Of a stretch of 37,758 nucleotides of DNA, positions 8,764 through 16,790 are shown one piece after another. Made by a program: the position numbers and the translations under genes. How positions within the stretch are numbered: position 1 is the stretch's first letter; each line of letters starts with the position of its first letter. The notes under the pieces are model-generated. The model saw only the letters and a list, made by a program, of their open reading frames with translations, was not told the DNA's origin and made no database searches. Source of the DNA: Marinobacter excellens HL-55 (GTDB lineage Bacteria; Pseudomonadota; Gammaproteobacteria; Pseudomonadales; Oleiphilaceae); assembly GCA_001314845.1 (NCBI GenBank), contig LJZQ01000033.1, positions 1 through 37,758 of the forward strand, read 5' to 3'.

Positions 8764-9173
8764 TGGTCTTCACCTTAGCTAGTGTTGAACCTGATGCCAC
8801 TCCACGATCAGCGAAAGTGGCCTGTCGGAAGCCGGCCGAGGCGCGAGGTAGGCGGCGCTGCCGTATGCTTCCGGTCTGAATTTTTGGGCGCATTATCCCG
8901 GTTTTTGCCGGAATAATAAATTGCGATTGTCAATCGGTGCGTGCCAACATGACTATTAAAGTGTGTCGCAATTTTCCCCCGTTTTGTCAACAATATCAGC
9001 GCCACTTTAGTCTGATACCCTCGTTTAGAGAGTGCGGATCATTGCCGGCCCGTTAAAATCCGTGAAATTCGGGGCTGACCAAAATCGCCGACTTGCGGTA
9101 TCTTGTGCGCCACACTTCTCCTTGACCCGAAATTGATGTGCGGGTTTGACTAACGATTCATCAAGGTGTCCTT
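8764..9173. other. 410-base divergent intergenic region between mqo and the antiporter gene
   Basis: Contains no convincing gene; the 65-codon minus-strand frame at 8808-9005 has no ribosome binding site and no recognisable sequence. It is AT-rich at 8880-9000 and must hold the mqo promoter (minus) and the antiporter promoter (plus). Two TTGACA hexamers occur on the minus strand near 8928-8933 and 8985-8990, but neither has a good -10 element at 16-18 bases, so I do not assign promoters. A dyad at 8892-8917 is listed separately. A small dyad (ACCCG 9125-9129 with CGGGT 9141-9145) lies 30 bases before the antiporter start. Confidence 0.6.
8892..8917. promoter_or_regulatory. Imperfect inverted repeat upstream of mqo
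   Basis: ATTATCCCGG (8892-8901) and CCGGAATAAT (8908-8917) form a 10-base dyad with one mismatch around TTTTTG. It lies about 130 bases upstream of mqo, in the most AT-rich part of the gap. It could be an operator for a dimeric regulator or a leader hairpin. Only the symmetry is seen. Confidence 0.35.
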
Positions 9174-10160
9174 ATGTTGATGGCAACTGGTGCCATTCTT
9201 GCAGGCCTCGTATTACTGGTCTGGAGCGCTGACAAGTTCGTCGAAGGCGCCGCGGCAACGGCCAAGCACCTGGGCATGCCAACGCTGCTGATCGGCATGG
9301 TCATTATTGGCTTTGGCACCTCCGCTCCTGAACTGGCGGTGTCTGCGATGGCTGCTTTAGATGGCAATCCAGGTCTGGCACTGGGCAACGGCTACGGTTC
9401 CAACATCACCAACATCGCCCTGATTGTGGGCCTGACAGCCATCATTGCTCCGATCGCCATGCACTCCCAGGTCATCCGTAAGGAACTGCCACTGCTGGTG
9501 GTACTGACGCTGATTGCCGGCGCATTGTTGATTAACGGCCAACTATCCCGGCTGGATGGCTGGATACTGCTGGCGGTATTTGCGGCAGTTATGGGCTGGT
9601 CCATCTATCAGGGCATCAAAGGCAAGGATGACTCGCTGGCCACTCAGGCAGATGCCGAACTGATTGCCCATCCTATGCCCATGAAACATGCCATCATCTG
9701 GCTGGTGATCGGGCTGATCCTGCTGATTGTTAGTTCCCGCCTTCTGGTCTGGGGAGCGGTGACCATCGCACAGAGTCTTGGCGTCAGCGACTTGATCATC
9801 GGCCTCACCATCGTCGCCATCGGAACCTCATTACCCGAGCTCGCCTCTGCCATTGCCGCGGTCAGAAAAAACGAGCACGACCTGATTCTGGGTAACATTT
9901 TGGGGTCGGGCATTTTCAACACCCTGGCGGTGGTGGGTCTGGCAGCCACGATTCAGCCGCTGACGGTCGCGCCAGAGGTACTTTATCGTGACTGGACACT
10001 GATGCTCGCGCTGACTCTGGGCCTGCTGCTGATGGGGTTTGGCGTCTCCGGCAAACGCAAACTGATATCCCGGGGCAATGGTCTGTTTTTGCTGGTGGTC
10101 TATATCGCCTATACAGGCTACCTGTTCTCAACGGTCGTTGCCGCCAACGCAGCGGGCTGA
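9174..10160 (+). CDS. Calcium/sodium antiporter (CaCA family, YrbG-like)
   Basis: A 328-residue inner-membrane cation exchanger with about ten hydrophobic segments and no cleaved signal. The two internal repeats each carry the family ion-binding motif: GFGTSAPELAVSAMAA near residues 44-60 and AIGTSLPELASAIAA near 216-230. The Glu in each motif is the expected Na+/Ca2+ ligand. The ATG at 9174 has AAGG about 8 bases upstream. It is monocistronic and converges on the plsC-type gene through a shared hairpin. The family is clear; which cation pair is exchanged here is inferred from homology. Confidence 0.92.
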   Translation: MLMATGAILAGLVLLVWSADKFVEGAAATAKHLGMPTLLIGMVIIGFGTSAPELAVSAMAALDGNPGLALGNGYGSNITNIALIVGLTAIIAPIAMHSQVIRKELPLLVVLTLIAGALLINGQLSRLDGWILLAVFAAVMGWSIYQGIKGKDDSLATQADAELIAHPMPMKHAIIWLVIGLILLIVSSRLLVWGAVTIAQSLGVSDLIIGLTIVAIGTSLPELASAIAAVRKNEHDLILGNILGSGIFNTLAVVGLAATIQPLTVAPEVLYRDWTLMLALTLGLLLMGFGVSGKRKLISRGNGLFLLVVYIAYTGYLFSTVVAANAAG

Positions 10161-10167
10161 GGCTATT

Positions 10168-10193
10168 GGCGGAGTAGTCAGAACTACTCCGCC
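10168..10193. terminator. Bidirectional hairpin between convergent genes
   Basis: GGCGGAGTAGT (10168-10178) pairs perfectly over 11 bp with ACTACTCCGCC (10183-10193) around a CAGA loop. It lies 8 bases after the antiporter stop and includes the stop and last codons of the acyltransferase gene. There is no U-tract on either side, so it may terminate weakly or protect mRNA 3' ends. Confidence 0.6.
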
Positions 10194-10948
10194 TGGCCAT
10201 CCCCCAAAAGATCCTCCAGGCTCTGGCGTACCTCCTGCATCACCTCCGCCAGATCTTCTTTACGCCGGCCTGACATGTCGATCGGAGCGCCCACCCGGAC
10301 ATCCACCGGCTGGCCCAGATTAATCCGCAGGCTGCGGGCCGGCAACACCTGACTGATACCTCGAATGGCTACCGGAACAATCACCGCCTCGGTGTCCAGC
10401 GCCAGATGAAAACACCCTTTTTTGAACGGCAGTAAACCGCCATCAGCCGACCGGGTACCCTCGGGCGCCGCCCAGAGCACGATTCCGCTTTCCATCATTT
10501 TCCGGGCTCTGTCCAGATCCTTCAGTGCACCTGCACGATTCGACCGGTCAATCGCCGGGAATTCTGCCGCCCGCATAGCGGCACCCAATAACGGAATGCT
10601 GAACAACTCTTTCTTGGCCAGCATGCGAATAGACCCCGGCAAGGAGACGAAGCTGACCGGTATATCGTAATGACTGGCATGAGTGCTCATGATGATATAG
10701 CGCCTGCCATCACCAAAATCGGGTACGGCCCCGCGCACGCTCAGGTTTGCCCGGACCATTTTCAGTAGGGTGGCCGACCATTCACGGCAATATTTGTCGA
10801 CAATCGGCCGATTAAGGCGTCCAAACACCGCCCGCAGCAAAATCAGCAACGAATAGATCGCAGTCAGTCCTGCCGAGCCCAACAAGACCCCCACACCGCG
10901 CAGCAGCGTGGCGGACTCAGTCAGAGGGCTCAAATTGAGTCGTTTCAT
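10184..10948 (-). CDS. 1-acyl-sn-glycerol-3-phosphate acyltransferase family protein (PlsC-like)
   Basis: Transfers a fatty acyl chain to lysophosphatidate or a related lysophospholipid in the inner membrane. From ATG 10948 it has 254 residues: an N-terminal membrane segment (about 18-38), the catalytic HX4D box as HASHYD, then the acceptor-binding stretch ending APEGTRS and FKKGCFHLAL. The reading frame is open a further 89 codons upstream, but that part is low-complexity and overlaps the divergent sulfite-oxidase gene. ATG 10948 has AAGGCAGG about 5-9 bases upstream and begins a normal PlsC N terminus (MKRLNLSP). It is monocistronic. The family is secure; the exact acyl acceptor is not. Confidence 0.88.
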   Translation of the reverse strand: MKRLNLSPLTESATLLRGVGVLLGSAGLTAIYSLLILLRAVFGRLNRPIVDKYCREWSATLLKMVRANLSVRGAVPDFGDGRRYIIMSTHASHYDIPVSFVSLPGSIRMLAKKELFSIPLLGAAMRAAEFPAIDRSNRAGALKDLDRARKMMESGIVLWAAPEGTRSADGGLLPFKKGCFHLALDTEAVIVPVAIRGISQVLPARSLRINLGQPVDVRVGAPIDMSGRRKEDLAEVMQEVRQSLEDLLGDGQAE

Positions 10949-11050
10949 ACAAGCCTGCCTTGTCATTGCATGCGAGCCAGCCGGGCTCGGTTTCAATCGC
11001 TTCGGCGGATTATATCGGCTCGATCGAACGCTGAATAACCAACAAAAGTA

Positions 11051-11079
11051 TTGCTCAATCTTTGACCACCACCTATAAG
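11051..11079 (+). promoter_or_regulatory. Candidate sigma-70 promoter for the sulfite-oxidase operon
   Basis: TTGCTC (11051-11056), a 17-base spacer, then TATAAG (11074-11079), about 75 bases upstream of the sorA-like ATG. The spacing is ideal and the -10 is good; the -35 matches 4 of 6. Confidence 0.4.
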
Positions 11080-11154
11080 TAATAAGGATATAACCCGCAT
11101 TCCAGCCGGAGAACGGAGCACCGTCCGATGACAATCCCAATAAGGAGACGGAAC

Positions 11155-12381
11155 ATGAGACAAGAACAAGCCCTGGACAGTGGCGCAACCAGACCTGCCC
11201 TGGAAAACCCAACACGTCGGAGCCTCTTGCTCGGCAGTGCCGGTGCCATGGCCGCAGTCAGCCTGCTGGGCTTCACGCCCTTGGCGAAAGCCAGTGAGCC
11301 AAAATCGTTGCCCGATTTTGCCGCCTGGAAAGATCGCAACGCACTGATTGTGTACACCGCTAACACCATGGAAACACAGCGAGGCGCTATCGGTAACGGG
11401 GTAATCACCCCTACTGACCGGTTGTTTGTTCGCAACAACCTGCCGGCGCCTCCGGCAACCATCGCGGACAATCCGGATAACTGGGAGGTGCGGGTCGAAG
11501 GTGTTAAAAATCCCCGTACGCTGAGCGTTGGCGAACTGAAATCCATGGGCGTTACCACCGTGGCCTCGTTACTGCAATGCTCCGGCAACGGCAGAGCATT
11601 CTTCCCACACGGCGCCAGTGGCACTCCCTGGTCAGTTGGCGCCGCAGGCTGTGTGATGTGGACCGGCGTTCCCTTGAAGGACGTCGTCGATGCCTTGGGC
11701 GGCCCTGCGGATGGCGCTCGCTATATCACCGGCACCGGTGGTGAATCCATTCCCGACGGCCTCGACCCAAAGAGCATCATGGTGGAACGGTCGGTGCCCA
11801 CCCGCGCTCTCGACACGGCGCTGCTGGCCTGGGAAATGAACGACACGCCACTGACCCACACCCACGGCGGCCCATTGCGACTCGTTGTGCCAGGCTACTA
11901 TGGGGTTAATAACGTCAAGTACGTCAAACACATTGCCTTCACTGAGAACCAGACCGACGCCAAAATTCAGGCCTCAGGCTATCGAGTGCGTGAGGTGGGC
12001 AAACCGGGTTCACCAGACCAGCCCTCCATGTGGGAAATGAACGTGAAATCCTGGGTGACTGCGCCGCTTGAAGCCGGTCACAGTGGCCGCAACATGATCT
12101 ACGGCGTAGCATTTGGCGGCACCGTTGCGCTGGAGAAAGTGGATGTCTCCATCGATGGAGGTAAAACCTGGAAACAGGGCCGCTTCCTGGGCCCGGATCT
12201 TGGACCCTACGCCTGGCGGCCTTTCGTGATGGCTGCGGATTTGTCATCCGGCGAGCATCGGATCGTCAGCCGGGCGACCGACGTTGACGGCAATACCCAA
12301 CCCGAAGGCCGGATTGAAAACGAACGTGGCTATGGCCACAACGGCTGGAGTGACCACGGAGTTTCGGTCACCGTCAGTTGA
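11155..12381 (+). CDS. Tat-exported sulfite-oxidase-family molybdopterin enzyme (SorA-like)
   Basis: A periplasmic Mo enzyme likely to oxidise sulfite or a related sulfur compound and pass electrons to cytochrome c. It has 408 residues. A twin-arginine signal is seen (RRSLLLGSAGAMAAVSLLG, residues about 21-39), with cleavage probable after AKA. The Mo-ligating Cys is in LLQCSGNGRAFF (about residue 143), and the C-terminal dimerisation/Ig-like domain is marked by VDVSIDGGKTW and the final HNGWSDHGVSV. ATG 11155 was chosen over the frame opening at 11128 because AAGGAG lies 8 bases before it. A monoheme cytochrome c gene follows after 60 bases, as in SorAB sulfite dehydrogenases. The GYYGVNNVKY stretch lacks the G-x-R-x-VKW form of animal sulfite oxidases, so the substrate should be treated as likely, not proven. 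Confidence 0.86.
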   Translation: MRQEQALDSGATRPALENPTRRSLLLGSAGAMAAVSLLGFTPLAKASEPKSLPDFAAWKDRNALIVYTANTMETQRGAIGNGVITPTDRLFVRNNLPAPPATIADNPDNWEVRVEGVKNPRTLSVGELKSMGVTTVASLLQCSGNGRAFFPHGASGTPWSVGAAGCVMWTGVPLKDVVDALGGPADGARYITGTGGESIPDGLDPKSIMVERSVPTRALDTALLAWEMNDTPLTHTHGGPLRLVVPGYYGVNNVKYVKHIAFTENQTDAKIQASGYRVREVGKPGSPDQPSMWEMNVKSWVTAPLEAGHSGRNMIYGVAFGGTVALEKVDVSIDGGKTWKQGRFLGPDLGPYAWRPFVMAADLSSGEHRIVSRATDVDGNTQPEGRIENERGYGHNGWSDHGVSVTVS

Positions 12382-12441
12382 TCAGCTGCAGGGTGGGCGG
12401 AGGACATCGCCCACCCTGGCTACAAACGGACAATCAAAAAC

Positions 12442-12762
12442 ATGAGAACAACTGCAGTACTGGTATCCATCGCCATAATGGGCCTGAGCGCGCTTGCGCA
12501 TGCCGATAATACCGAACTTGGAAAAGAAGTGTTCACCCAGGTTGCACAACCTTCCTGTACCATCTGTCATGCTTTGTCAGATGCAGGATCTGCCGGGGCC
12601 ATCGGGCCGGATCTGGACGAACTCAAACCCTCAAGGGATCAGGTAATCAACGCAGTCACCCAAGGCGTCGGGGTGATGCCGGCGTTCGAAACCTCACTGT
12701 CTGCGGAGCAGATCGAAGCTCTGGCCGACTACATTCTCTCAGTAACCACCAACGCCAACTGA
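12442..12762 (+). CDS. Monoheme cytochrome c (SorB-like electron acceptor)
   Basis: A 106-residue periplasmic c-type cytochrome. It has a Sec signal peptide (residues 1-21, ending LAHA), one heme-binding motif CTICH near residue 39 and a distal Met ligand in GVMPAF near residue 78. Size and motif order match class I cytochromes such as the SorB subunit. It lies 60 bases after the molybdoenzyme gene on the same strand and ends in a strong terminator, so the two form a two-gene unit in which this protein carries electrons from the Mo site to the respiratory chain. Confidence 0.86.
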   Translation: MRTTAVLVSIAIMGLSALAHADNTELGKEVFTQVAQPSCTICHALSDAGSAGAIGPDLDELKPSRDQVINAVTQGVGVMPAFETSLSAEQIEALADYILSVTTNAN

Positions 12763-12796
12763 CCCAAGGGGGCCTTGCGCCCCCCAGTCAGTTTTT
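12757..12796 (+). terminator. Intrinsic terminator of the sorAB-like operon
   Basis: Two nested stems are visible. The outer is AACTGAC (12757-12763, including the stop codon) with GTCAGTT (12787-12793). The inner is GGGGGC (12768-12773) with GCCCCC (12779-12784). A run of five Ts ends at 12796, where the converging msrB gene ends. Confidence 0.85.
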
Positions 12797-13221
12797 CAGG
12801 CGCTTTCCTCAAAAACCATCGCAATCGAATTCAGGCAGTAGCGCTGCCCGGTCGGTGGCGGTCCGTCGGGAAAAACATGGCCCAGGTGACTGTCGCATCG
12901 CGGGCAGCGAACCTCAGTGCGAGTCATGCCCAGCGTGCTGTCCTCCAGATAGCGGATGTGCTCCGGGTCATAGGGCTGAAAAAAACTTGGCCAGCCGGTA
13001 CCCGAATCAAACTTGTCTGCGGAATTAAACAATGGCAGATCACACAGCCGACAGTGATAAACACCTGCCTTCTTGTTATCCAGCAGAGTGCCGCAAAACG
13101 GCGCTTCGGTACCGTGATCCAGCAACACCCGCTTTTCTTCCGCCGTCAGCGACTGGGTTTTATCATCCATTTGGGATTTGGTGAGCGGGGTCAAGTCGTA
13201 GCCTGCGGCCGATATACTCAT
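12796..13221 (-). CDS. msrB: Peptide-methionine (R)-S-oxide reductase
   Basis: Repairs the R epimer of methionine sulfoxide in oxidised proteins. It has 141 residues. Two zinc-binding CxxC pairs are seen (CRLC about 57-60 and CPRC about 106-109), with the catalytic Cys in RYCLNS near residue 128 and the family stretches [11 protein letters not shown] and HLGHVF. There is no signal peptide, so it is cytoplasmic. ATG 13221 has GAGGAGA 6 bases upstream. It lies 24 bases after msrA, so the pair should be co-transcribed. Confidence 0.95.
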   Translation of the reverse strand: MSISAAGYDLTPLTKSQMDDKTQSLTAEEKRVLLDHGTEAPFCGTLLDNKKAGVYHCRLCDLPLFNSADKFDSGTGWPSFFQPYDPEHIRYLEDSTLGMTRTEVRCPRCDSHLGHVFPDGPPPTGQRYCLNSIAMVFEESA

Positions 13222-13245
13222 GATCGTCTCCTCATAGGGTTCGTG

Positions 13246-13896
13246 TCAGGACGGGTCAGGGTCGTCCTGACTGAACTCTGGCTTTAGCCGATCCGGCCAG
13301 GTGCTGGTCAGCTTTTCCATCTTCGGGGCGGCCACCGCCATGATGTAAGGCTGCCACGGGTTACGGGCGGCAAAGTTCTGGTGATTAGCTTCCGCAGGGT
13401 AAAACGCAGACAGCGGCTCCAACTGGGTAACGATCGGGTCCGGGTAAACACCGGCGGCATCAAGCTGGCCAATGTAGGCTTCTACCATCTGTTTCTGAGC
13501 GTCTGTCTCGAAAAATACCGCCGACCGGTACTGAGTGCCGATATCGTTGCCCTGTCGGTTCAGCTGAGTCGGATCGTGGGCGACAGAAAAGAACACTCTG
13601 AGCAGTTCACCCAGACTGATTTTGGCCGGATCGTAATGCACGTCTACCACCTCGGCGTGGCCCGTGGTGCCACTGCAGACAGCCTGATAGTTCGCGGTGT
13701 CGGCAGCGCCACCGGCATAGCCCGACTCAACCGAGATCACACCGTCCAGCGCCACCAATACAGCCTCTACGCACCAGAAACACCCGCCTGCCAGAACAAT
13801 CCGTGACTCTGCTTGGGTTTCGGGCAGATCCCGCTCCGGAGCCGGAAAACGGCTGCGGGGTACCGACAGACCGGGGACGTTGCATGCATCACTCAT
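13246..13896 (-). CDS. msrA: Peptide-methionine (S)-S-oxide reductase
   Basis: Reduces the S epimer of methionine sulfoxide, complementing MsrB. It has 216 residues. The catalytic motif GGCFWCVEAV places the nucleophile at Cys39, and SGYAGG and GHAEVV follow as in the family. An N-terminal extension of about 30 residues (with SRFPAPERDLPETQ) is typical of the longer proteobacterial MsrA. ATG 13896 has GGAG 7 bases upstream. It is first of the msrAB pair. Closeness to the sulfite-oxidase-like genes gives a local sulfur/oxidative-damage theme, but they are on opposite strands. Confidence 0.95.
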   Translation of the reverse strand: MSDACNVPGLSVPRSRFPAPERDLPETQAESRIVLAGGCFWCVEAVLVALDGVISVESGYAGGAADTANYQAVCSGTTGHAEVVDVHYDPAKISLGELLRVFFSVAHDPTQLNRQGNDIGTQYRSAVFFETDAQKQMVEAYIGQLDAAGVYPDPIVTQLEPLSAFYPAEANHQNFAARNPWQPYIMAVAAPKMEKLTSTWPDRLKPEFSQDDPDPS

Positions 13897-13987
13897 GGGA
13901 CAGCTCCACAGGGTTTGTTTGTTTCGAGTGTGGCCGCTTTACCACACAATGCCAACCATTGGCTCTGATTCGTTATACGCCCGGCCA

Positions 13988-15166
13988 TCACAAAAAGACT
14001 GCACCGAGCAAAGCACTGGCCGGCGCAAGGCCCCATACCGGCATCCGCAAGACCGCCAACGCCAGCCAAAACAGCAGTGCAAAGGCAACGTCACCGGCAC
14101 CGTGCACCGCCGACGTCCAGACTGGGTCATACAGCGCCGCCAGCAGCAGGCCCACCACGCCGGCATTCACGCCGACCAGCGCGGCCCGTGCCGCCTTGTG
14201 CTCACGAATCCATCGCCACAGCGGCAGGCCCGCCAGCACCAACAAGCTGCCAGGCAAGAACACCGCCACCACAGCTACCACTGCACCCAGCCACCCACCC
14301 TCAGCACTGCCCAGAAACGCTGAAAACGTAAACAAGGGACCAGGCACGGCCTGGGCCACACCATAACCCGCCAAAAAGGTATCGGCAGTCATAGCGCCGG
14401 ACACCACGAAGCCTTCCTGCAGCCACGGTAACACCACGTGACCGCCCCCAAAAACCAGGGCGCCGGCGCGGTAGAGCTCTGCCCCGATCCAGGCCAGCGA
14501 CCCCGTTGCCTGGGGCATGAACGACAACGCCAGCAGTATCGCAAAAAGCACCGCGAACAATATTGATTTGCCCGACTGAAGCGGCACCTTTAAGGAGTCG
14601 TTGCCATTGCTGGATTTCAGCTTCAACCCTATACCTGCCATGGCCGCCATCGCCAGCACAAAAACCTGCATCCAGACAGCGCCTGCGAGCAAGAGCGCCA
14701 TTGCCACCACCACCGCGATCACGATGCGCGGCCGGTCAGGGCACAACGACTGCCCCATCTGCCACACTGCCTGCGCCACAACCGCAACCACGAATAGCTT
14801 CAGACCACTGATCGCCCCCCCGGAGCCGGCATCAGGCCAGAGCGTCAGGCCAAACGCAAACAGCGCCATCAGAATGGCCGACGGCAAGGTAAAACCGGCC
14901 CAGGCCGCCAAGGCTCCGGCGTAATGACCACGCAAGAACCCAATGGTCAGTCCTGCCTGGCTCGACGCCGGCCCCGGCAGCAACTGACATAAAGCCACCA
15001 CTTCACCATAGGCGCTTTCCGACAGCCATTTCCGGCGCTTGACGAACTCATCGTGAAAGTACGCCAAATGGGCAGCAGGACCGCCAAACGAGGTCAGCCC
15101 CAGCCGGAGAAATATCAGGAACAGCTGCCAGTGGCTGCTCGACTGGGCTTGATCAGAATCGGTCAT
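13988..15166 (-). CDS. chrA: Chromate efflux transporter (CHR family, two-domain)
   Basis: A 392-residue inner-membrane transporter of the CHR superfamily, expected to export chromate; some members move other anions. It is made of two homologous halves. The N-terminal half has FGGPAAHLAYFHDEF and LCQLLPGPASSQ; the C-terminal half repeats GGGHVVLPWLQ and GVAQAVPGPLFTF. About ten to twelve hydrophobic segments are spread along it. No chrB-type regulator is next to it. It is divergent from the metallophosphoesterase gene and follows no obvious operon partner, being 91 bases from msrA. Confidence 0.9.
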   Translation of the reverse strand: MTDSDQAQSSSHWQLFLIFLRLGLTSFGGPAAHLAYFHDEFVKRRKWLSESAYGEVVALCQLLPGPASSQAGLTIGFLRGHYAGALAAWAGFTLPSAILMALFAFGLTLWPDAGSGGAISGLKLFVVAVVAQAVWQMGQSLCPDRPRIVIAVVVAMALLLAGAVWMQVFVLAMAAMAGIGLKLKSSNGNDSLKVPLQSGKSILFAVLFAILLALSFMPQATGSLAWIGAELYRAGALVFGGGHVVLPWLQEGFVVSGAMTADTFLAGYGVAQAVPGPLFTFSAFLGSAEGGWLGAVVAVVAVFLPGSLLVLAGLPLWRWIREHKAARAALVGVNAGVVGLLLAALYDPVWTSAVHGAGDVAFALLFWLALAVLRMPVWGLAPASALLGAVFL

Positions 15167-15301
15167 TACGTTTTATCCTGTTGAGTCACCGGCATGACAG
15201 TAAAACATGAACCTTGTGTCTGGACAGTTGCACAACCTTGGCGACCAGCCATAATAATAGGGGCCAGGTATAAGGCCCTGCTCGGCATCAGGGACCCAAT
15301 A

Positions 15302-16276
15302 ATGACGGCAAAAGTCCGCACACCAGAAGATCGGGATGAACTTCTCCAGTACCGGCTGAGCCTTCGCCTCGGCCCGGTTCATGCCCGACAGCGCCTGGGC
15401 ATCGAGCAAGAGGCCGAAGCCCGGGTGTTCGGCCGCGACAAACGTTCCTTTCATCTGGAAAACCTGACCAACGCACCCGGCCTGATTCGCTTTTGCCTGC
15501 AAGCCGTTGGTTTGTTCCATAGGGCCCGGGCGAACAGCCGCACACTCACCACAGCTCATAATACGTTTACTCTGGCAGACCTGCCTGAGGCTTTTGATGG
15601 CTTTCGGGTACTGCACCTGACCGACCTTCATGTCGACATGGACGAGCACAACCTGCAGGCCGTGATCGAACAGATTCAACCTCTGGACTACGATCTTTGT
15701 GTACTCACCGGCGACTACCGCCAACTCACCTGGGGGCCTGTCGATGATGCCCTGGACGGCATGGCCCGGCTGCGCAACGCCATCAAGGGCGAGGCCTATG
15801 CGGTGCTTGGAAATCACGACAGCGTTCGTATGGTACCGGCGCTGGAAGATATGGGCTACCGCTTGCTGATGAACGAGATGGTGCCTCTGAAACGCGGGCG
15901 AAGCACTGTGTACCTGGCCGGCGTGGACGACGCTCACTACTACAAGGTGCACAACCTGCACCGGGCCGGCGATGACATTCCCACTGGCGGCATCAGCCTG
16001 CTGTTAAGCCACACCCCGGAAATTTGGCGCGAAGCCGCCCACGCCGGATACGACGTTTTTTTGTGCGGCCACACACACGGAGGCCAGATCTGCCTGCCCG
16101 GCGGCATCCCCATCACTCTGGATTCAGACTGCCCGCGACGCCTGGGCCGCGGCTACTGGCAAGTCAATGGCATGCAGGGCTATACCTCACCCGGCTCGGG
16201 CACCTCTGTGCTTAACGTTCGCCTGAACTGCCCACCCGAAGTAACCCTTCATACCTTGTCCCGCGGGCCGCAATAA
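15302..16276 (+). CDS. Metallophosphoesterase (calcineurin-like)
   Basis: A 324-residue dinuclear-metal phosphoesterase. The full metal-binding series is present in order: LHLTDLHVD, LTGDYR, LGNHDS, LLSHTP and CGHTHGGQI. The fold resembles YkuE/YaeI-like phosphodiesterases, which act on lipid- or nucleotide-linked phosphates, but no membrane anchor or signal is evident. The N-terminal 110 residues are not part of the catalytic core. The frame is open from 15194, but ATG 15302 has AGGGA 7 bases upstream and I prefer it. The substrate cannot be read from the sequence. Confidence 0.85.
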   Translation: MTAKVRTPEDRDELLQYRLSLRLGPVHARQRLGIEQEAEARVFGRDKRSFHLENLTNAPGLIRFCLQAVGLFHRARANSRTLTTAHNTFTLADLPEAFDGFRVLHLTDLHVDMDEHNLQAVIEQIQPLDYDLCVLTGDYRQLTWGPVDDALDGMARLRNAIKGEAYAVLGNHDSVRMVPALEDMGYRLLMNEMVPLKRGRSTVYLAGVDDAHYYKVHNLHRAGDDIPTGGISLLLSHTPEIWREAAHAGYDVFLCGHTHGGQICLPGGIPITLDSDCPRRLGRGYWQVNGMQGYTSPGSGTSVLNVRLNCPPEVTLHTLSRGPQ

Positions 16277-16282
16277 ATTTCG

Positions 16283-16765
16283 TCAGTGCGGTTGTTTACG
16301 GATACCAAGCCGGTACAGCACCGGCGAAAACAATCGGTTGCTCAGTGCAAACAGCAGTGCGACTGCAACAGCTTCCCACAGCAGCAACGGCAGCCAGAAC
16401 CAGGCCATCATCATCGGCAGCAGAGATTCCGGCAACTGGTCCAGCCATAACGCCCGGGAACTGGACTCAAGCCCCAGCCGCCGCTTGATAAAACTGCTGA
16501 TCAGGTCCCCCAGCAGCGCCAGCAAACCGAACAACGCCCCGAACAACCAGCCCAGGCCAACCCAGGCTGCGAACAGCAGGCAGGCCACTGTGCCCGATAT
16601 CAATCCGCGCCAGGTCTTGCTGGGGCCGAACACCGGGCGGGCATCTCGCCAGACCCGACCGCCATCCACCGGTCGGTTACCAGTCTGATGCAACAGCCTC
16701 GCGACGACCACCGGCGAGCCGTTGGCCAGAACCAGCATGACAAACAGTTCCAGGGACAGCAGCAA
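16283..16765 (-). CDS. CarS-like CDP-alcohol/CDP-lipid synthase family membrane protein
   Basis: A 160-residue integral membrane protein with about four hydrophobic segments. It matches the CarS (CDP-archaeol synthase, DUF46) pattern: N-x-S-P near the start (LANGSPVVVARL), RPVFGPSKTWRGL at about residues 43-55, and GDLISSFIKRRLGL at about 86-99. In archaea the family activates an unsaturated ether lipid with CTP; in bacteria the substrate is not established. It starts at TTG 16765, with GGAGGAG 6 bases upstream and no in-frame ATG that fits. It lies 25 bases downstream of fumC and is probably co-transcribed. It converges with the metallophosphoesterase gene with only 6 bases between. Confidence 0.75.
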   Translation of the reverse strand: MLLSLELFVMLVLANGSPVVVARLLHQTGNRPVDGGRVWRDARPVFGPSKTWRGLISGTVACLLFAAWVGLGWLFGALFGLLALLGDLISSFIKRRLGLESSSRALWLDQLPESLLPMMMAWFWLPLLLWEAVAVALLFALSNRLFSPVLYRLGIRKQPH

Positions 16766-16790
16766 GTATGACTCCTCCGGTCCTGCCGGC

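Noticed and set aside
8928..8947. TTGGCACG on the minus strand upstream of mqo, like a sigma-54 -24 box
   Set aside because: The GC of the -12 element is missing at the required 10-base spacing (TT instead).
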